Source of the DNA: an uncultured Porphyromonadaceae bacterium
GTDB taxonomy: Bacteria > Bacteroidota > Bacteroidia > Bacteroidales > UBA11471
Length of the DNA: 64,000 nucleotides
NCBI GenBank assembly: GCA_900542765.1
Contig: UQOX01000009.1
Location: 1 to 64,000 of the forward strand
Direction of reading: 5' to 3'
In this document: piece by piece, positions 7,688-17,016 of the stretch
Position numbering within the stretch: the first letter of the stretch is position 1
How the letters are laid out: each line of letters begins with the position of its first letter
Position numbers and translations under genes: made by a program
Notes under the pieces: generated by a model
The model's database searches: none
What the model saw: only the letters and a program-made list of their open reading frames with translations
Told to the model about the DNA's origin: nothing

Positions 7688-9127
7688 TTACATGTTTTCG
7701 GGGACGCTGTTGTAGACCTTTTGTTCTTTCAGTTTGGGGTCTTTACCCAGCGGGATAGAGATGCCGAAATTGAAGTTGGCGGCAATTTCACCTATGGGTA
7801 TGTAGTCGGGCGTTACACGCAGGGAGGAGAAGTCGGCTCCGATGAAGAGCGGCCCGAAATTGAGTACGGCACCGAAGGAGTTGGCAAAGTTCGAAACGGT
7901 TCCGTTTATTCCCAACATAAACCAGCGTACCGGTTTTAAGTTGATGCTGCCCATGAGTGAAGTCTGGGTGTTGTTGGCATAAAAACGGGTGGTCGAGAGG
8001 AGACCTACCGAGATGTGGTTTCTGAGCAGTTGATATTCAGCACCTACGGTGAGAGTGGGGGCAAGCCATACCTTTCGTTTTGACGGAGCTTTTCCTTCGT
8101 TGAATTTGGCAAGGGCTTCAAGGTCGTCGGTCAAGTCGTCGACTTGGTCGTCGAACGTATTTCTCGATTCTCCCAGTTCATCGGTGTAATCATCGCTGCC
8201 GATTCCGGTAAACCCGTTGTAAATGATTTCACCATCGGGCGTGACGCCGCGCAAGTTCTTGTTCCACGATATAAATCCGATATTGGTAATCGCCGCCGAT
8301 ACGATGAGGTTTTTGACGGGAGTGTAGGTGGCACCCAAATCGAGCCCTACACCGCCGCCGGCAAGGCCCAATCCGTCGGTGTCGAAATCGAAGCCGGTGA
8401 TTTCCCCGGTTTCGGGGTCGGTTTCGAGGCTGGCTCCGCCTACCGAAAGGTCGGCTACGCCGTAGCTCTCGATTTTCCATTGGTCTTCGGCCATGGTAAG
8501 GGTGAGCTTGTCGAAGTGCGCATCGGCTTGTGCGGCACCCAGCAAAGCCTTGATCTTGGCACCGACCGTCAGTCGGTCGTTGATGCGGTGGGAGTGTCCC
8601 AAGGCTATCTCGACATAGGAGTTGGCTGTCGCCGAGAAATCTTTCAGGTCATATTGTGTGACGACTCCTTCGCTACCGTTTTTCAGGAATCGGAACAGGT
8701 CGCCGGGGATTGCCATCGACATGCGTGAGTGCAGCGACACGTCGAGAGTGTTGAATCCGTTCCATTTGTGGAAACCGAATGAGAGAATCGAGAGGTCGGC
8801 ATTGATGTTGAAGGCATTTTTGTCTTTGATGTTTTTCTCGAATTCTTCTGCCGATACCTCGGGACTGAGAAAGGTGTTGAGCTTGTCGCCGCCGTCGGAG
8901 GGATAGATAAAGGTGTTGTATCCGAAGTTGGTCGACGTCCCGAACGAGATGTTTCCGAGCATGGGTATGGCCAAATAACCTCTTTCAGGAATCAAGGCGG
9001 GGTTAAGCTGGTGGCGCATGGGGGCACGTTCGAGAAAATAGGCGCTTTGCAGGGGTTGGGCCGACGCACCGGCTATCAGGAAACTGAACAACCCGGTCGT
9101 CAATATCTGTTTTATGGAGGATTTCAT
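7688..9127 (-). CDS. DUF5723-family outer-membrane protein
   Basis: A 479-residue protein with a signal peptide ending near ASA-Q (residue 23). The mature start (SAYFLERAPMRHQLNPALIP) and the alternating beta-strand pattern with many Gly/aromatic positions fit the DUF5723 family of predicted Bacteroidota outer-membrane barrels. Stretches such as LGLAGGGVGLDLGATYTP and NFGPLFIGADFSSLRV look like membrane strands. An internal Asp-rich segment (DDQVDDLTDDLEALAKFNEG) may be a loop. No substrate can be named. It is 33 bp downstream of a large lipoprotein gene, so the two are probably co-expressed and may form a surface complex. Confidence 0.75.
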   Translation of the reverse strand: MKSSIKQILTTGLFSFLIAGASAQPLQSAYFLERAPMRHQLNPALIPERGYLAIPMLGNISFGTSTNFGYNTFIYPSDGGDKLNTFLSPEVSAEEFEKNIKDKNAFNINADLSILSFGFHKWNGFNTLDVSLHSRMSMAIPGDLFRFLKNGSEGVVTQYDLKDFSATANSYVEIALGHSHRINDRLTVGAKIKALLGAAQADAHFDKLTLTMAEDQWKIESYGVADLSVGGASLETDPETGEITGFDFDTDGLGLAGGGVGLDLGATYTPVKNLIVSAAITNIGFISWNKNLRGVTPDGEIIYNGFTGIGSDDYTDELGESRNTFDDQVDDLTDDLEALAKFNEGKAPSKRKVWLAPTLTVGAEYQLLRNHISVGLLSTTRFYANNTQTSLMGSINLKPVRWFMLGINGTVSNFANSFGAVLNFGPLFIGADFSSLRVTPDYIPIGEIAANFNFGISIPLGKDPKLKEQKVYNSVPENM

Positions 9128-9160
9128 GTTGTCTTGTTTTAGGTGTATTCAGTACTGATG

Positions 9161-11152
9161 TTATAATGTGTCGAGGTCGACTTCGATTTTTGCGAGTCTT
9201 GCACTGAGTTTCAGTTGCAGGTATTGTGTGCTGCGCAGAGCCCCGCTTTCGAGACCTTCACTCAGGCTTCCATCGATGCGGTATCGCAAGTCAGTGATCG
9301 ATTTCAGGGCACCGTTGCTGTTCTCGGTGAGTCGAATGACGATTTTTCCGGTCGAGGGTGTCGGGTCGTAGAGGCTCATGTCGGTTGCCCCGGCGATGAT
9401 TCCCTTACCGTTTTCATCGCTGTTGAGGACTTCGAGGCCGATGCCTTTGATGATGCGGTAGTATTCGGGATTGTTGTCCTCTTCATCATCGATGACTCTC
9501 TCGTCGGCGGGAAGTTGCAGATATTCTTCGGCCGAAATCTTTTGCAGCGGTTCGAGGGTAAATTCGAGGTCCAGCGGGAGGGTGGTCGTGTAGCTGGCGA
9601 TAATGGCGGCCTCTTGCATGGAGAAGTCGGCGAATATGTCGTCGAGCCCGCCCTCAATCTCGGAGAAGTTGATGGCGAAGTTCTCACCGAACTCCATGGG
9701 TACGGTGATGTCGCAACTGACCGAGACTTCACTGGGCTGGTTGTTGAGCAGTGCAATGTGTTCGACATTTTTGTCGGTTTGGGCCGAAATCGTGGCTTCG
9801 AGTGATGAGGGTATCTTGTTGTTGAGCAGGGCGGGAAGGTCGCCTTGTGCCCAGGTGTAGAGGGTGTCGTTGAGCCAGAATGTTTTCTTCTCGGCGTCGA
9901 CCCAACTTGTGGTCGGCTCGCGTTGAGAAATGTAGATGTTGTTCTCGCTGGGAATCATTACATGGTTTGTCGCATCGTATGTGGCCTGGGCCATGTAGAT
10001 GGTGTCGACCGTGATGGGTTCGGCGTTGAGACTTTCGCCATTACTGTCTTTGGGGTCGATAGTGAGGTGCGTCTTTACGGGAATACCCATGGGGTTGGTG
10101 GCGCATAGTTTGATGTAGGGGTTGGCCAGGTCGAGGGTGATGTCGTTGCCTTCGAGGAAGTCGGGCATCGACCCGATTTCTATCGAGAACGATTCGTGGG
10201 CCGAGGCGTCGATGATACCGGCAATGCGGGTTATTTCAAGTTCTTCGATGGAGAAGTCGGTGCGTACTTGGGGTTGTGCGGCAAGGATTGTTCCCGCTCC
10301 ATTCAACTCGATTTCTACCGATGCATTTCCGTCGAGCGTGAATTTGTTATTGACGATGTCGAGTATGTTTTCGTCCTCGCTGCCGGGCAGGAGAAGGAAA
10401 TCGTTGGTCCCGTCGGGGCGGATTTCACCACCACACAATCCGTAGATTTTGACGCTGATCGTGAATATTCCTTTTTCGGCGTTCTTTTGGGGAATGTAGA
10501 GGACATGGTCCCTGATGGCAAGCGGGTTTCCGCTGTCGTCGGTGTCTTCGAGCGTGACATCACCGATGTTGCCCGAGGGGGCGAGCATCAGCATGTGGGG
10601 CAGCGACATGGTCATGTCGGAGAGTTGCAATGCGAAATTGGCCGGGCCTTGCTCTTCATAAATTTCGGTGGTGATGGTGAGAACGGCCTCTTTGGGAGCA
10701 TCGAAGAGAATCGTGTCGATGCGTTCGATTTCTTTCGAGATATTCAGTTCCGATGGGTCGACCGGGACGTCGGCCGATAAAGTGAGGGGTATCGAGGTGT
10801 TGAATACGATACCATTTTCGACCGCTAAAATGACTTCTTCGGGAAGTGAAATCTCCGTCGGTTCGATATAGGGAGCCAAACCGTTGCTTTGGTCGATGAC
10901 GACGCTCTGTATGGCAGCAAACTCGGTCGTGGAACGGGTCGATTCGGAAATGTAATAAACGCTGTCGCCATTGATTTTCAAATTGTCATCGGTGCTGATG
11001 AGTTTCGACAATGTGAATTTGTCGGTTTCTCCGATGGGAATTGATATTCCATTCTCGGCAATCGTCACGTTCATGTCGATTTCCTTGTCATATTTGTTGT
11101 CTACGCAATTTGTCAACAACAAAAGCCAGCAGGGAATGAGTAGTTTTTTCAT
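9161..11152 (-). CDS. Large surface/periplasmic lipoprotein, function unknown
   Basis: A 663-residue protein with a lipoprotein signal (MKKLLIPCWLLLLTNC, acylated Cys16). The rest is beta-rich with repeated Ig-like or jelly-roll-like segments, for example LPEEVILAVENGIVFNTSIPLTLSADVP and a terminal LKLSARLAKIEVDLDTL. I do not recognise a named domain. It is first in a two-gene operon with the DUF5723 barrel. A weak -7 box (TTACTTTG, minus strand, 11219-11226) lies 67 nt before the start, with its nearest TTTG 25 nt further up, which is longer than usual. Confidence 0.65.
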   Translation of the reverse strand: MKKLLIPCWLLLLTNCVDNKYDKEIDMNVTIAENGISIPIGETDKFTLSKLISTDDNLKINGDSVYYISESTRSTTEFAAIQSVVIDQSNGLAPYIEPTEISLPEEVILAVENGIVFNTSIPLTLSADVPVDPSELNISKEIERIDTILFDAPKEAVLTITTEIYEEQGPANFALQLSDMTMSLPHMLMLAPSGNIGDVTLEDTDDSGNPLAIRDHVLYIPQKNAEKGIFTISVKIYGLCGGEIRPDGTNDFLLLPGSEDENILDIVNNKFTLDGNASVEIELNGAGTILAAQPQVRTDFSIEELEITRIAGIIDASAHESFSIEIGSMPDFLEGNDITLDLANPYIKLCATNPMGIPVKTHLTIDPKDSNGESLNAEPITVDTIYMAQATYDATNHVMIPSENNIYISQREPTTSWVDAEKKTFWLNDTLYTWAQGDLPALLNNKIPSSLEATISAQTDKNVEHIALLNNQPSEVSVSCDITVPMEFGENFAINFSEIEGGLDDIFADFSMQEAAIIASYTTTLPLDLEFTLEPLQKISAEEYLQLPADERVIDDEEDNNPEYYRIIKGIGLEVLNSDENGKGIIAGATDMSLYDPTPSTGKIVIRLTENSNGALKSITDLRYRIDGSLSEGLESGALRSTQYLQLKLSARLAKIEVDLDTL

Positions 11153-11765
11153 AGAGGAAATAACGTAAAAGGGAATATGCCTGTTTTAGATTATATTACA
11201 CATTCTATTAAAGGTTTACAAAGTAAAGGCTAATTTCTCAGATACGCGGTACAAATGGGGCGGTAATTTACTGCGTTAACTTTATTTATATATTTTTGAA
11301 TAAGAGAAAAGAGCTCGTCGCCTCTGTGGCCGGGGGCGGGAGCTCTTTGAGAAACCGGAAGCGACATAGGCTCATGTTGACCACCGAGTTTTCGCCCCGG
11401 AATGTGCCGGCATAAAATGAGGCGGCGGCTAAGACCAGAACATTGATTCTTGTCATTGAAAGAGCATTCTCGATGCGATACAGGGGCTTTTATGGTTGTT
11501 TTTTGTGAAGTTTCCATGTTGTATATATTTGATTGTTTGGGTGATGAATAAATATGATTGCTCCATGTCGAATGAACCCGCCGGCTTGCTTCTGCGTCGG
11601 CAGGTAAAAGGGGGCACGCCGTGTCGGCGCGCGTAAAAATCGGAAAAGTGGGGCGGCCGGCAAACGCCATGCACTCTTGCCTATGTGTGGCAAGAGAAGG
11701 AAGAGGAGTGCGATGAACAGACCCCGGGCGACAGGGTGTGGCGGGACTTCTTCATCGGGCGAACC
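11153..11765. other. Intergenic region with several inverted repeats
   Basis: A 600-bp gap between two minus-strand units. It contains AAAGAGCTC/GAGCTCTTT (11308-11316 and 11340-11348), CCCGCCG/CGGCAGG near 11577-11604, and CTCTTGCC/GGCAAGAG (11674-11681 and 11689-11696). The longest ORF here (minus strand 11230-11670) has no protein character. A minus-strand ORF of about 56 codons beginning MTRINVLVLAAASFYAG is also possible but unsupported. Confidence 0.35.
11606..11631 (-). terminator. Possible terminator after the ABC exporter
   Basis: On the minus strand CGCGCCG-ACA-CGGCGTG forms a seven-pair hairpin (one G-U), followed by CCCCCTTTT. It lies about 135 nt past the exporter stop codon. 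Confidence 0.35.
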
Positions 11766-13592
11766 TCAGAATTGTTGCATGTCGACCAGGTGCTTGTAGT
11801 AGCCGTTGAGGGCAATCAGCTCTTCGTGGCGGCCGGCCTCCACGATTCGGCCCTCCTGCATCACGCAGATGAGGTCGGCATCTTTGATGGTCGACAGGCG
11901 GTGGGCGATGACCAAGGTCGTGCGGTTTTTCATGAGGTTTTCGAGAGCCTCCTGCACGAGCCGTTCCGACTCGGTGTCGAGAGCCGAGGTTGCCTCGTCG
12001 AGAATGAGAATGGGCGGGTTTTTGAGAATGGCGCGGGCGATGCTCACGCGTTGGCGTTGGCCACCCGAAAGCCGGCAGCCCCGGTCGCCGATGGGGGTGT
12101 CGTAACCTTGCTCGGTGGCCATGATGAAGTCGTGTGCGTTGGCGATGCGGGCAGCCTCCTCGACCTCCTCCTGGGTGGCGTCGCTCACTCCGAAGGTGAT
12201 GTTGTTGTAGAAGGTGTCGTTGAACAGTATGGCCTCCTGGTTCACATTGCCCATCATGGCGCGCAGGTCGAATACCTTCATGTCCTTGATGTTGACGCCG
12301 TCGATGTAGATACCCCCCTTGTCGACGTCGTAGAAGCGGGGCAGGAGGTCGGCCATGGTCGATTTTCCCGAGCCCGATTGGCCGACGAGGGCTACCGTCT
12401 GCCCTTTCTTTATGGTCAGGTTCACGTCTTTGATAACCCACTCTTCGTTGTACTTGAACCATACGTTGCGGTATTCGATGGCGTTGTTCAGGGCCACGTC
12501 GGTTACCGGCTTTTCGGGGTTCTTGATGGGGTTCTCGGTCGAGAGGATTTTGTCGACACGCTCCATGGCGGCCAATCCGCGTTGTATGGTGTAGGCGGCC
12601 TTGGTGAGGTCTTTGGCGGGGTTGATGATGCTGTAAAAGATGATGAGGTAGTAGATAAACTCTCCGGCGTTGATGACGCTGTTGCCGCGCAAGATGAGGG
12701 CGCCGCCAAACCACAGCACGATGGCGATGGTCGTGGTACCCAGGAATTCGCTCATCGGGTGGGCGAGAGCCTGCCGGCGTCCGATGCGGTTGGTCGTGCG
12801 GTAGAAGAGGTTGTTGGCCGATGAAAACCGTTGGTAGATGCGGTTCTCGGCATTGAAGGCTTTGATGATGCGCAGTCCGCCCAGCGTCTCTTCGATTTGA
12901 GCCATCAGGCCGCCCCATTGCTGTTGGGCGTCGAGCGAGGTGCGTTTCAGCGATTTGCCCACACGGCCCATGACAAATCCCGCCAGCGGCAGCAGCACCA
13001 GGACGAAGAGGGTGAGTTGCCAGCTGAGAATGAACATGGTGGTAAGGTAGCTGATAATCATGATGGGGTTCTTGAATATCATGTCGAGCGAGGTCATGAT
13101 GGAGTTCTCGACCTCTGCCACGTCGCCGGTCATGCGCGACATGATGTCGCCCTTGCGTTCGGTGGTGAAGAAGCCGATGGGCAGGCTCACCACTTTGCGG
13201 TAGACAAAGTTGCGAATGTCGCGGACGACGCCACCGCGTAGGGGTATGATGCAGGCCGAGCTCAGGTAGCTTGTCATGGTCTTGGCAAAGGTCATGACGA
13301 TGAGCCACACGCCGAGCAGCATGAGGGTCCAGATGGCGCCGTGTATCCTGATTTGCTCCGACACCAGCCAGTAGAAGTTGTTGATGACGACATCTTTCAA
13401 GTCACCTTCGCTCCAAGGTATGAAGGTGTAAGTGGCTTCGCTCGTCTTGAAGAGAATTTCCAAGATGGGGATAATCAACATAAACGAGAAGATGCTCAGC
13501 AGGGTCGAAAGCAGGTTGAAAAAAATATTGAGAATCAGGTATTTCTTGTAGGGGGGGACAAACCGCAGCAGGAGTTTGAAAAGCTCTTTCAT
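11766..13592 (-). CDS. ABC exporter, MsbA-like (fused membrane and ATPase domains)
   Basis: A 608-residue half-transporter that would work as a dimer in the inner membrane, exporting a lipid or hydrophobic substrate. Residues 1 to about 330 form the six-helix exporter domain. The ATPase follows with Walker A GQSGSGKST, signature LSGGQRQRVSIARAI, Walker B ILILDEATSALD and the switch His in IAHRLSTI. The ORF runs upstream to 13697, but the ATG at 13592 (MKELFKLLLRFVPPYKKYL) gives the family N-terminus and lies just after a good -7 box. It is a single gene; MsbA itself cannot be distinguished from related exporters by sequence reading. Confidence 0.9.
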   Translation of the reverse strand: MKELFKLLLRFVPPYKKYLILNIFFNLLSTLLSIFSFMLIIPILEILFKTSEATYTFIPWSEGDLKDVVINNFYWLVSEQIRIHGAIWTLMLLGVWLIVMTFAKTMTSYLSSACIIPLRGGVVRDIRNFVYRKVVSLPIGFFTTERKGDIMSRMTGDVAEVENSIMTSLDMIFKNPIMIISYLTTMFILSWQLTLFVLVLLPLAGFVMGRVGKSLKRTSLDAQQQWGGLMAQIEETLGGLRIIKAFNAENRIYQRFSSANNLFYRTTNRIGRRQALAHPMSEFLGTTTIAIVLWFGGALILRGNSVINAGEFIYYLIIFYSIINPAKDLTKAAYTIQRGLAAMERVDKILSTENPIKNPEKPVTDVALNNAIEYRNVWFKYNEEWVIKDVNLTIKKGQTVALVGQSGSGKSTMADLLPRFYDVDKGGIYIDGVNIKDMKVFDLRAMMGNVNQEAILFNDTFYNNITFGVSDATQEEVEEAARIANAHDFIMATEQGYDTPIGDRGCRLSGGQRQRVSIARAILKNPPILILDEATSALDTESERLVQEALENLMKNRTTLVIAHRLSTIKDADLICVMQEGRIVEAGRHEELIALNGYYKHLVDMQQF

Positions 13593-13618
13593 AACATCTA
13601 CGTCTTTATTTGGCGCCG

Positions 13619-13626
13619 CAAAGATA
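13619..13626 (-). promoter_or_regulatory. -7 box for the ABC exporter gene
   Basis: TATCTTTG on the minus strand, 27 nt before the ATG at 13592. The -33 region is only T-rich (complement of 13645-13649). Confidence 0.5.
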
Positions 13627-13663
13627 CGATAAAATATGCAGGATAAAATTTTTTTTGCATCTC

Positions 13664-13694
13664 TTTTCTTTCTTCTCCGGCCGATGTATCTTTG
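13664..13694 (+). promoter_or_regulatory. Promoter driving the structured leader and outer-membrane gene
   Basis: TATCTTTG at 13687-13694 is a perfect -7 box. TTTT at 13664-13667 lies 19 nt upstream in the -33 position. The predicted start near 13701 sits directly at the 5' edge of the fold at 13704-13809. Confidence 0.55.
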
Positions 13695-13703
13695 CATGCT
13701 CTA

Positions 13704-13809
13704 TGGAGCGGTTCCCATGCGGCAGCGATTATATACGCATGGGCTCCCGGGGAGCCTCTCCGTTTTGCCGCTGGGCAGGTGATTTTATTCTGTGCTCGGA
13801 ACCGCTTTG
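13704..13809 (+). ncRNA. Candidate structured leader RNA
   Basis: AGCGGTTCC (13707-13715) pairs with GGAACCGCT (13798-13806) as a nine-pair closing stem that can be lengthened by G-U pairs on the outside. Inside are three local hairpins: CATGCG/CGCATG (13716-13721 with 13736-13741), GGCTCC/GGAGCC (13742-13747 with 13751-13756) and TGCC/GGCA (13766-13769 with 13774-13777). The result resembles a multi-branched junction. It begins right after a promoter and ends about 125 nt before the start of the outer-membrane gene. It has no T run, so it reads as a leader rather than a terminated sRNA. It matches no riboswitch class I know. Confidence 0.45.
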
Positions 13810-13933
13810 GAATGCCGGCGTGTTACCATCTGTTAAATCCCATCAAAAAACGGCTTCCGCCATTAAACCCTTTTCTGTTTAAAACGTCAAAGCAACAAAA
13901 ATCGAAAACAACATTTAAGAAATCGCGAGACAA

Positions 13934-16843
13934 ATGAAACAATATCTTCTTCTCGGCTTGCTCTTATGTATAAGTATGTCGGGTTTCGCCCAATTTCCCG
14001 GACGCCCTCCCATGCGAATGGAAGGGGGGCGGCCTGATGCAGAAGATCCGAACCAGTCGGAATATTTTATCACGGGGCAGGTGTATGACGAAAAAAACAC
14101 CCCTATGGTGGCCGTCTCGGTGCGGTTGCTCTCGGCCGCCGACAGTTCGTTGATAAACGGCACCGGGACGATGACCGATGAGATGGGAAAGTTTACCATC
14201 AAGAACCTGAAACGGGGCGATTATCTTGTCAATGTCTCTTTCTTGGGTTACAAGCCCATATATAAGCCGGTAAAACTGTTGCGGGTGCAACCCTCGGCGT
14301 CGTTGGGAGCCATGCAGATGGAGCCCGATGCCATACTCCTGGGCGAAGCCGTGGTTACGGCCGTCGTGCCTCCCGTGGTGGCAAAGGAAGATACGTTGGA
14401 GTTCAATGCCGACTCCTACAAGACGCAGCCCAATGCCGTCGTGGAAGACATGTTCAAGAAATTGCCCGGCGTCGAGGTCGATGAAGACGGGAAAATTACC
14501 GTGCAAGGGAAAGAGGTGACAAAAATTCTTATCGATGGCGAGGAGTTCTTTACCGATGACCCCAAAGTGGCTTCGAAAAACCTCCCGGCCAACATGGTGG
14601 AGAAAATCCAGGTTGTCGACCGCAAATCCGATGAAGCCCGTTTTTCGGGGGTCGATGACGGGGAAGAAGAGACCGTGATAAATCTCACCGTGAAAGAAGG
14701 CATGAAACAGGGTTGGTTCGGTACGGGACAAGCCGGTGGCGGTACCGAGATGAATGATCTCAAAGGCATGTATGAGCTCAATGCCATGGCCAACCGCTTT
14801 ATCGACAACAACCAGTACTCTTTCCTTGGAAGTCTCAACAATACCAATAACCAAGGAGCCAGCGACCTCGGCTCTTCGATGTTCTCGGGCAGCAGCCGCA
14901 TGATGGCCGGTGGAAACCGCGGTACGGGAACCTCGGGAATGTTGGGCGGCAACTTCAATGTCGGGACCAAAGACAAGTCCTTGCGCGTCGGCGGTGATGT
15001 GGGGTATATGGGTACCGACCGTTATTACAAGAGCCGCAGCGAACAGCAGAACTTCCTCACCAACGACAGCTCGTCGTTTGTCAACCGCGACGGTGAGAAC
15101 ATCAACCGCAGTCATAACTTCCGGGTGAATTTGCGCTTGCGCTGGGAAATCGATACTCTCACGAGGTTGGAGTTTATGCCCCGCTTCGGATTCAATAAGT
15201 CGCATTTTGAAAATAACGGTTATTCCGAAACCATGGGCGGATATCGAGATGCAGAGTTGGCCGACCGCGACAGCGTCAACGACCAACGTACCAATTCTTG
15301 GAGCGATGCGCACGGGTATAATTTCTCGGGACGGTTCAGTTTCAGCCGGGCGTTCAAGAGCGACCCGCGCCGCCGGTTCAGTTTCAGTTTCAATTACAGC
15401 ACCAACCGTTATGAAGAGAACGGACACACTGACGATGTCTTGAATTTCTACCGGACCGGCATCCTCGACTCTACCCGCCTGCAAAACGACGACAACATTC
15501 AGTCGGGAGCTTCCTACAATGCGCGCGTTACTTATGTGGAGCCGCTGTCGGACCACTACTACCTCAACTTCGTCTACCAATATCGCTACAACAACAGCAA
15601 CTCCGACGCCTATACCTACAATGTCGATGAAGATGGCTTTTTTGTCGACCTCGATTCGCTCGGAATGCCGTTGGCCGACGAGAATTACAGCAACGTCTCC
15701 CGCAGCCGCTACAAGACGCATCGCGGTGAAGTGTCCATTCGCGGTGTCTATGCCAAGATGAATTTCAACGTGGGCGTCAACCTCGAACACCAAAAACGGG
15801 AAACCCGTTACCTCTTCGGCTCGAATACCGGGAACGACATTACCCAGTATGCCCTCAATTTCTCGCCGACTTTCCGCCTGCGTTACCGCATTACAAAGCA
15901 CAAGAATTTGAGGTTCGATTACCGGGGCAGTACCTCGCAACCATCGGCTCGCCAGTTGCAGGCGACACCCGATATTACCAACCCTCTCAATATATATATT
16001 GGTAATCCCGAGTTGAAATCGGAGTTCTCTCACCGGGTTTGGATGCGTTATAACTCCTACAACATCGACACCTACCAGTCGTTCTCCATCGGAGTCGATG
16101 CCCGTGCCACACAGAACGGTATCGTGGAGAAAACCATCTATAATGCCGATGGAGGCCGCACCCGCACTCCTGTCAATGTCAACGGTGAATGGAACGCATC
16201 GTTGTGGGCCTTTTACAACATGCCGTTCAAGCGCAATAAAAAATTCAGCTTCAATTCCAGTACCCGGTTGGCCTACGACAACTCGGTGGGTTTTGTCTCT
16301 TTGAACCGGGACGCCAACATCGAAAAGAACATCTCCCGCAATACCAACATCCGTGAGAATGTCTCGTTGCGTTATTCTTCGGAACTGTTCAATGCCAGCA
16401 TCGGCGGAAACTATGCCCTCTCGTATGTGACAAATACCATGCAGACCGACAATAACCAGACGACCATGGATTTCGGTGCACGGGCCGAGATAGACTGGTT
16501 CCTCCCCTGCGGGGTTTCGATTGGGTCGGATTGCCGCTATCGCGGTACCGCCGGTTATGCCGAAGGCTATAACCAAAACCGGGTTATTTGGAATGCTTCT
16601 GTCGCCTACTCGTTCCTCGAAAAGAAAAACGCGACAATCCGTTTCAAGGTCTACGATATCCTGCAACAGAACACCAATATCCGCCGGTCGGTAACCGGAA
16701 CTTATATCCAAGACCAGGAGACCAATGCGATAGGAAGTTATTGTATGCTTTATTTTGCCTACCAGTTCAATACCATCGGCGGTGAAGGCGGCGGGCCTCA
16801 GGGACCCGGCGGCCGGGGTCCCCGCGGGTATAGGCACTTTTAA
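13934..16843 (+). CDS. TonB-dependent-receptor-like outer-membrane beta-barrel protein
   Basis: A 969-residue outer-membrane protein. A signal peptide (residues 1-20, ending FAQ) is followed by a Pro/Arg/Met-rich linker and a carboxypeptidase-regulatory-like beta-sandwich (about residues 37-115, VYDEKNTPMVAVSVRLL to VSFLGYKPIYKP). Then comes a plug-like domain (EFNADSYKTQPNAVVEDMFKKLPGVEV, KILIDGEEFFTDDP) and a long barrel of the Bacteroidota outer-membrane-barrel type. It lacks a SusD neighbour, so it is not a standard polysaccharide-uptake pair. The C-terminus has a Gly/Pro-rich tail before a final aromatic residue. The start at 13934 directly precedes the signal peptide. The upstream leader may regulate it. 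Confidence 0.85.
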   Translation: MKQYLLLGLLLCISMSGFAQFPGRPPMRMEGGRPDAEDPNQSEYFITGQVYDEKNTPMVAVSVRLLSAADSSLINGTGTMTDEMGKFTIKNLKRGDYLVNVSFLGYKPIYKPVKLLRVQPSASLGAMQMEPDAILLGEAVVTAVVPPVVAKEDTLEFNADSYKTQPNAVVEDMFKKLPGVEVDEDGKITVQGKEVTKILIDGEEFFTDDPKVASKNLPANMVEKIQVVDRKSDEARFSGVDDGEEETVINLTVKEGMKQGWFGTGQAGGGTEMNDLKGMYELNAMANRFIDNNQYSFLGSLNNTNNQGASDLGSSMFSGSSRMMAGGNRGTGTSGMLGGNFNVGTKDKSLRVGGDVGYMGTDRYYKSRSEQQNFLTNDSSSFVNRDGENINRSHNFRVNLRLRWEIDTLTRLEFMPRFGFNKSHFENNGYSETMGGYRDAELADRDSVNDQRTNSWSDAHGYNFSGRFSFSRAFKSDPRRRFSFSFNYSTNRYEENGHTDDVLNFYRTGILDSTRLQNDDNIQSGASYNARVTYVEPLSDHYYLNFVYQYRYNNSNSDAYTYNVDEDGFFVDLDSLGMPLADENYSNVSRSRYKTHRGEVSIRGVYAKMNFNVGVNLEHQKRETRYLFGSNTGNDITQYALNFSPTFRLRYRITKHKNLRFDYRGSTSQPSARQLQATPDITNPLNIYIGNPELKSEFSHRVWMRYNSYNIDTYQSFSIGVDARATQNGIVEKTIYNADGGRTRTPVNVNGEWNASLWAFYNMPFKRNKKFSFNSSTRLAYDNSVGFVSLNRDANIEKNISRNTNIRENVSLRYSSELFNASIGGNYALSYVTNTMQTDNNQTTMDFGARAEIDWFLPCGVSIGSDCRYRGTAGYAEGYNQNRVIWNASVAYSFLEKKNATIRFKVYDILQQNTNIRRSVTGTYIQDQETNAIGSYCMLYFAYQFNTIGGEGGGPQGPGGRGPRGYRHF

Positions 16844-16868
16844 CAAGCAAGATGATTTTTCGAGAGAG

Positions 16869-16909
16869 AAAGAAGGCTGTGAAACATTTTTGAAATCACG
16901 GCCTTCTTT
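16869..16909 (+). terminator. Hairpin after the outer-membrane gene, weak terminator
   Basis: A 14-pair stem (16869-16882 with 16896-16909, one G-U) with a 13-nt loop and only a short T tail. It overlaps the -33 element of the next promoter. Confidence 0.5.
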
Positions 16910-16918
16910 GTATCTTTG
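16889..16918 (+). promoter_or_regulatory. Promoter of apbE
   Basis: TTTG (16889-16892), 18 nt, TATCTTTG (16911-16918). It lies about 100 nt before the apbE start. Confidence 0.65.
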
Positions 16919-17016
16919 CTCGTGTATCTTCGTCTCCCGGGTGACGGAGGCTTTTCTCCTTCGATGCAGAGAGGGAAGCGACGTGCTTGCACCGGGATCG
17001 GAAAAAACAGAAGCGT

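Noticed and set aside
11230..11670. 146-codon minus-strand ORF in the gap before the ABC exporter
   Set aside because: Composition resembles random translation and it crosses several inverted repeats.
13692..13937. 81-codon ORF ending in an ATGA overlap with the barrel gene start
   Set aside because: It covers the structured leader, has no hydrophobic or domain pattern, and the overlap is likely chance.
13964..16846. 960-codon open frame antisense to the outer-membrane barrel gene
   Set aside because: It mirrors the real gene over its whole length, has no domain or signal features, and follows from the codon bias of the sense strand.
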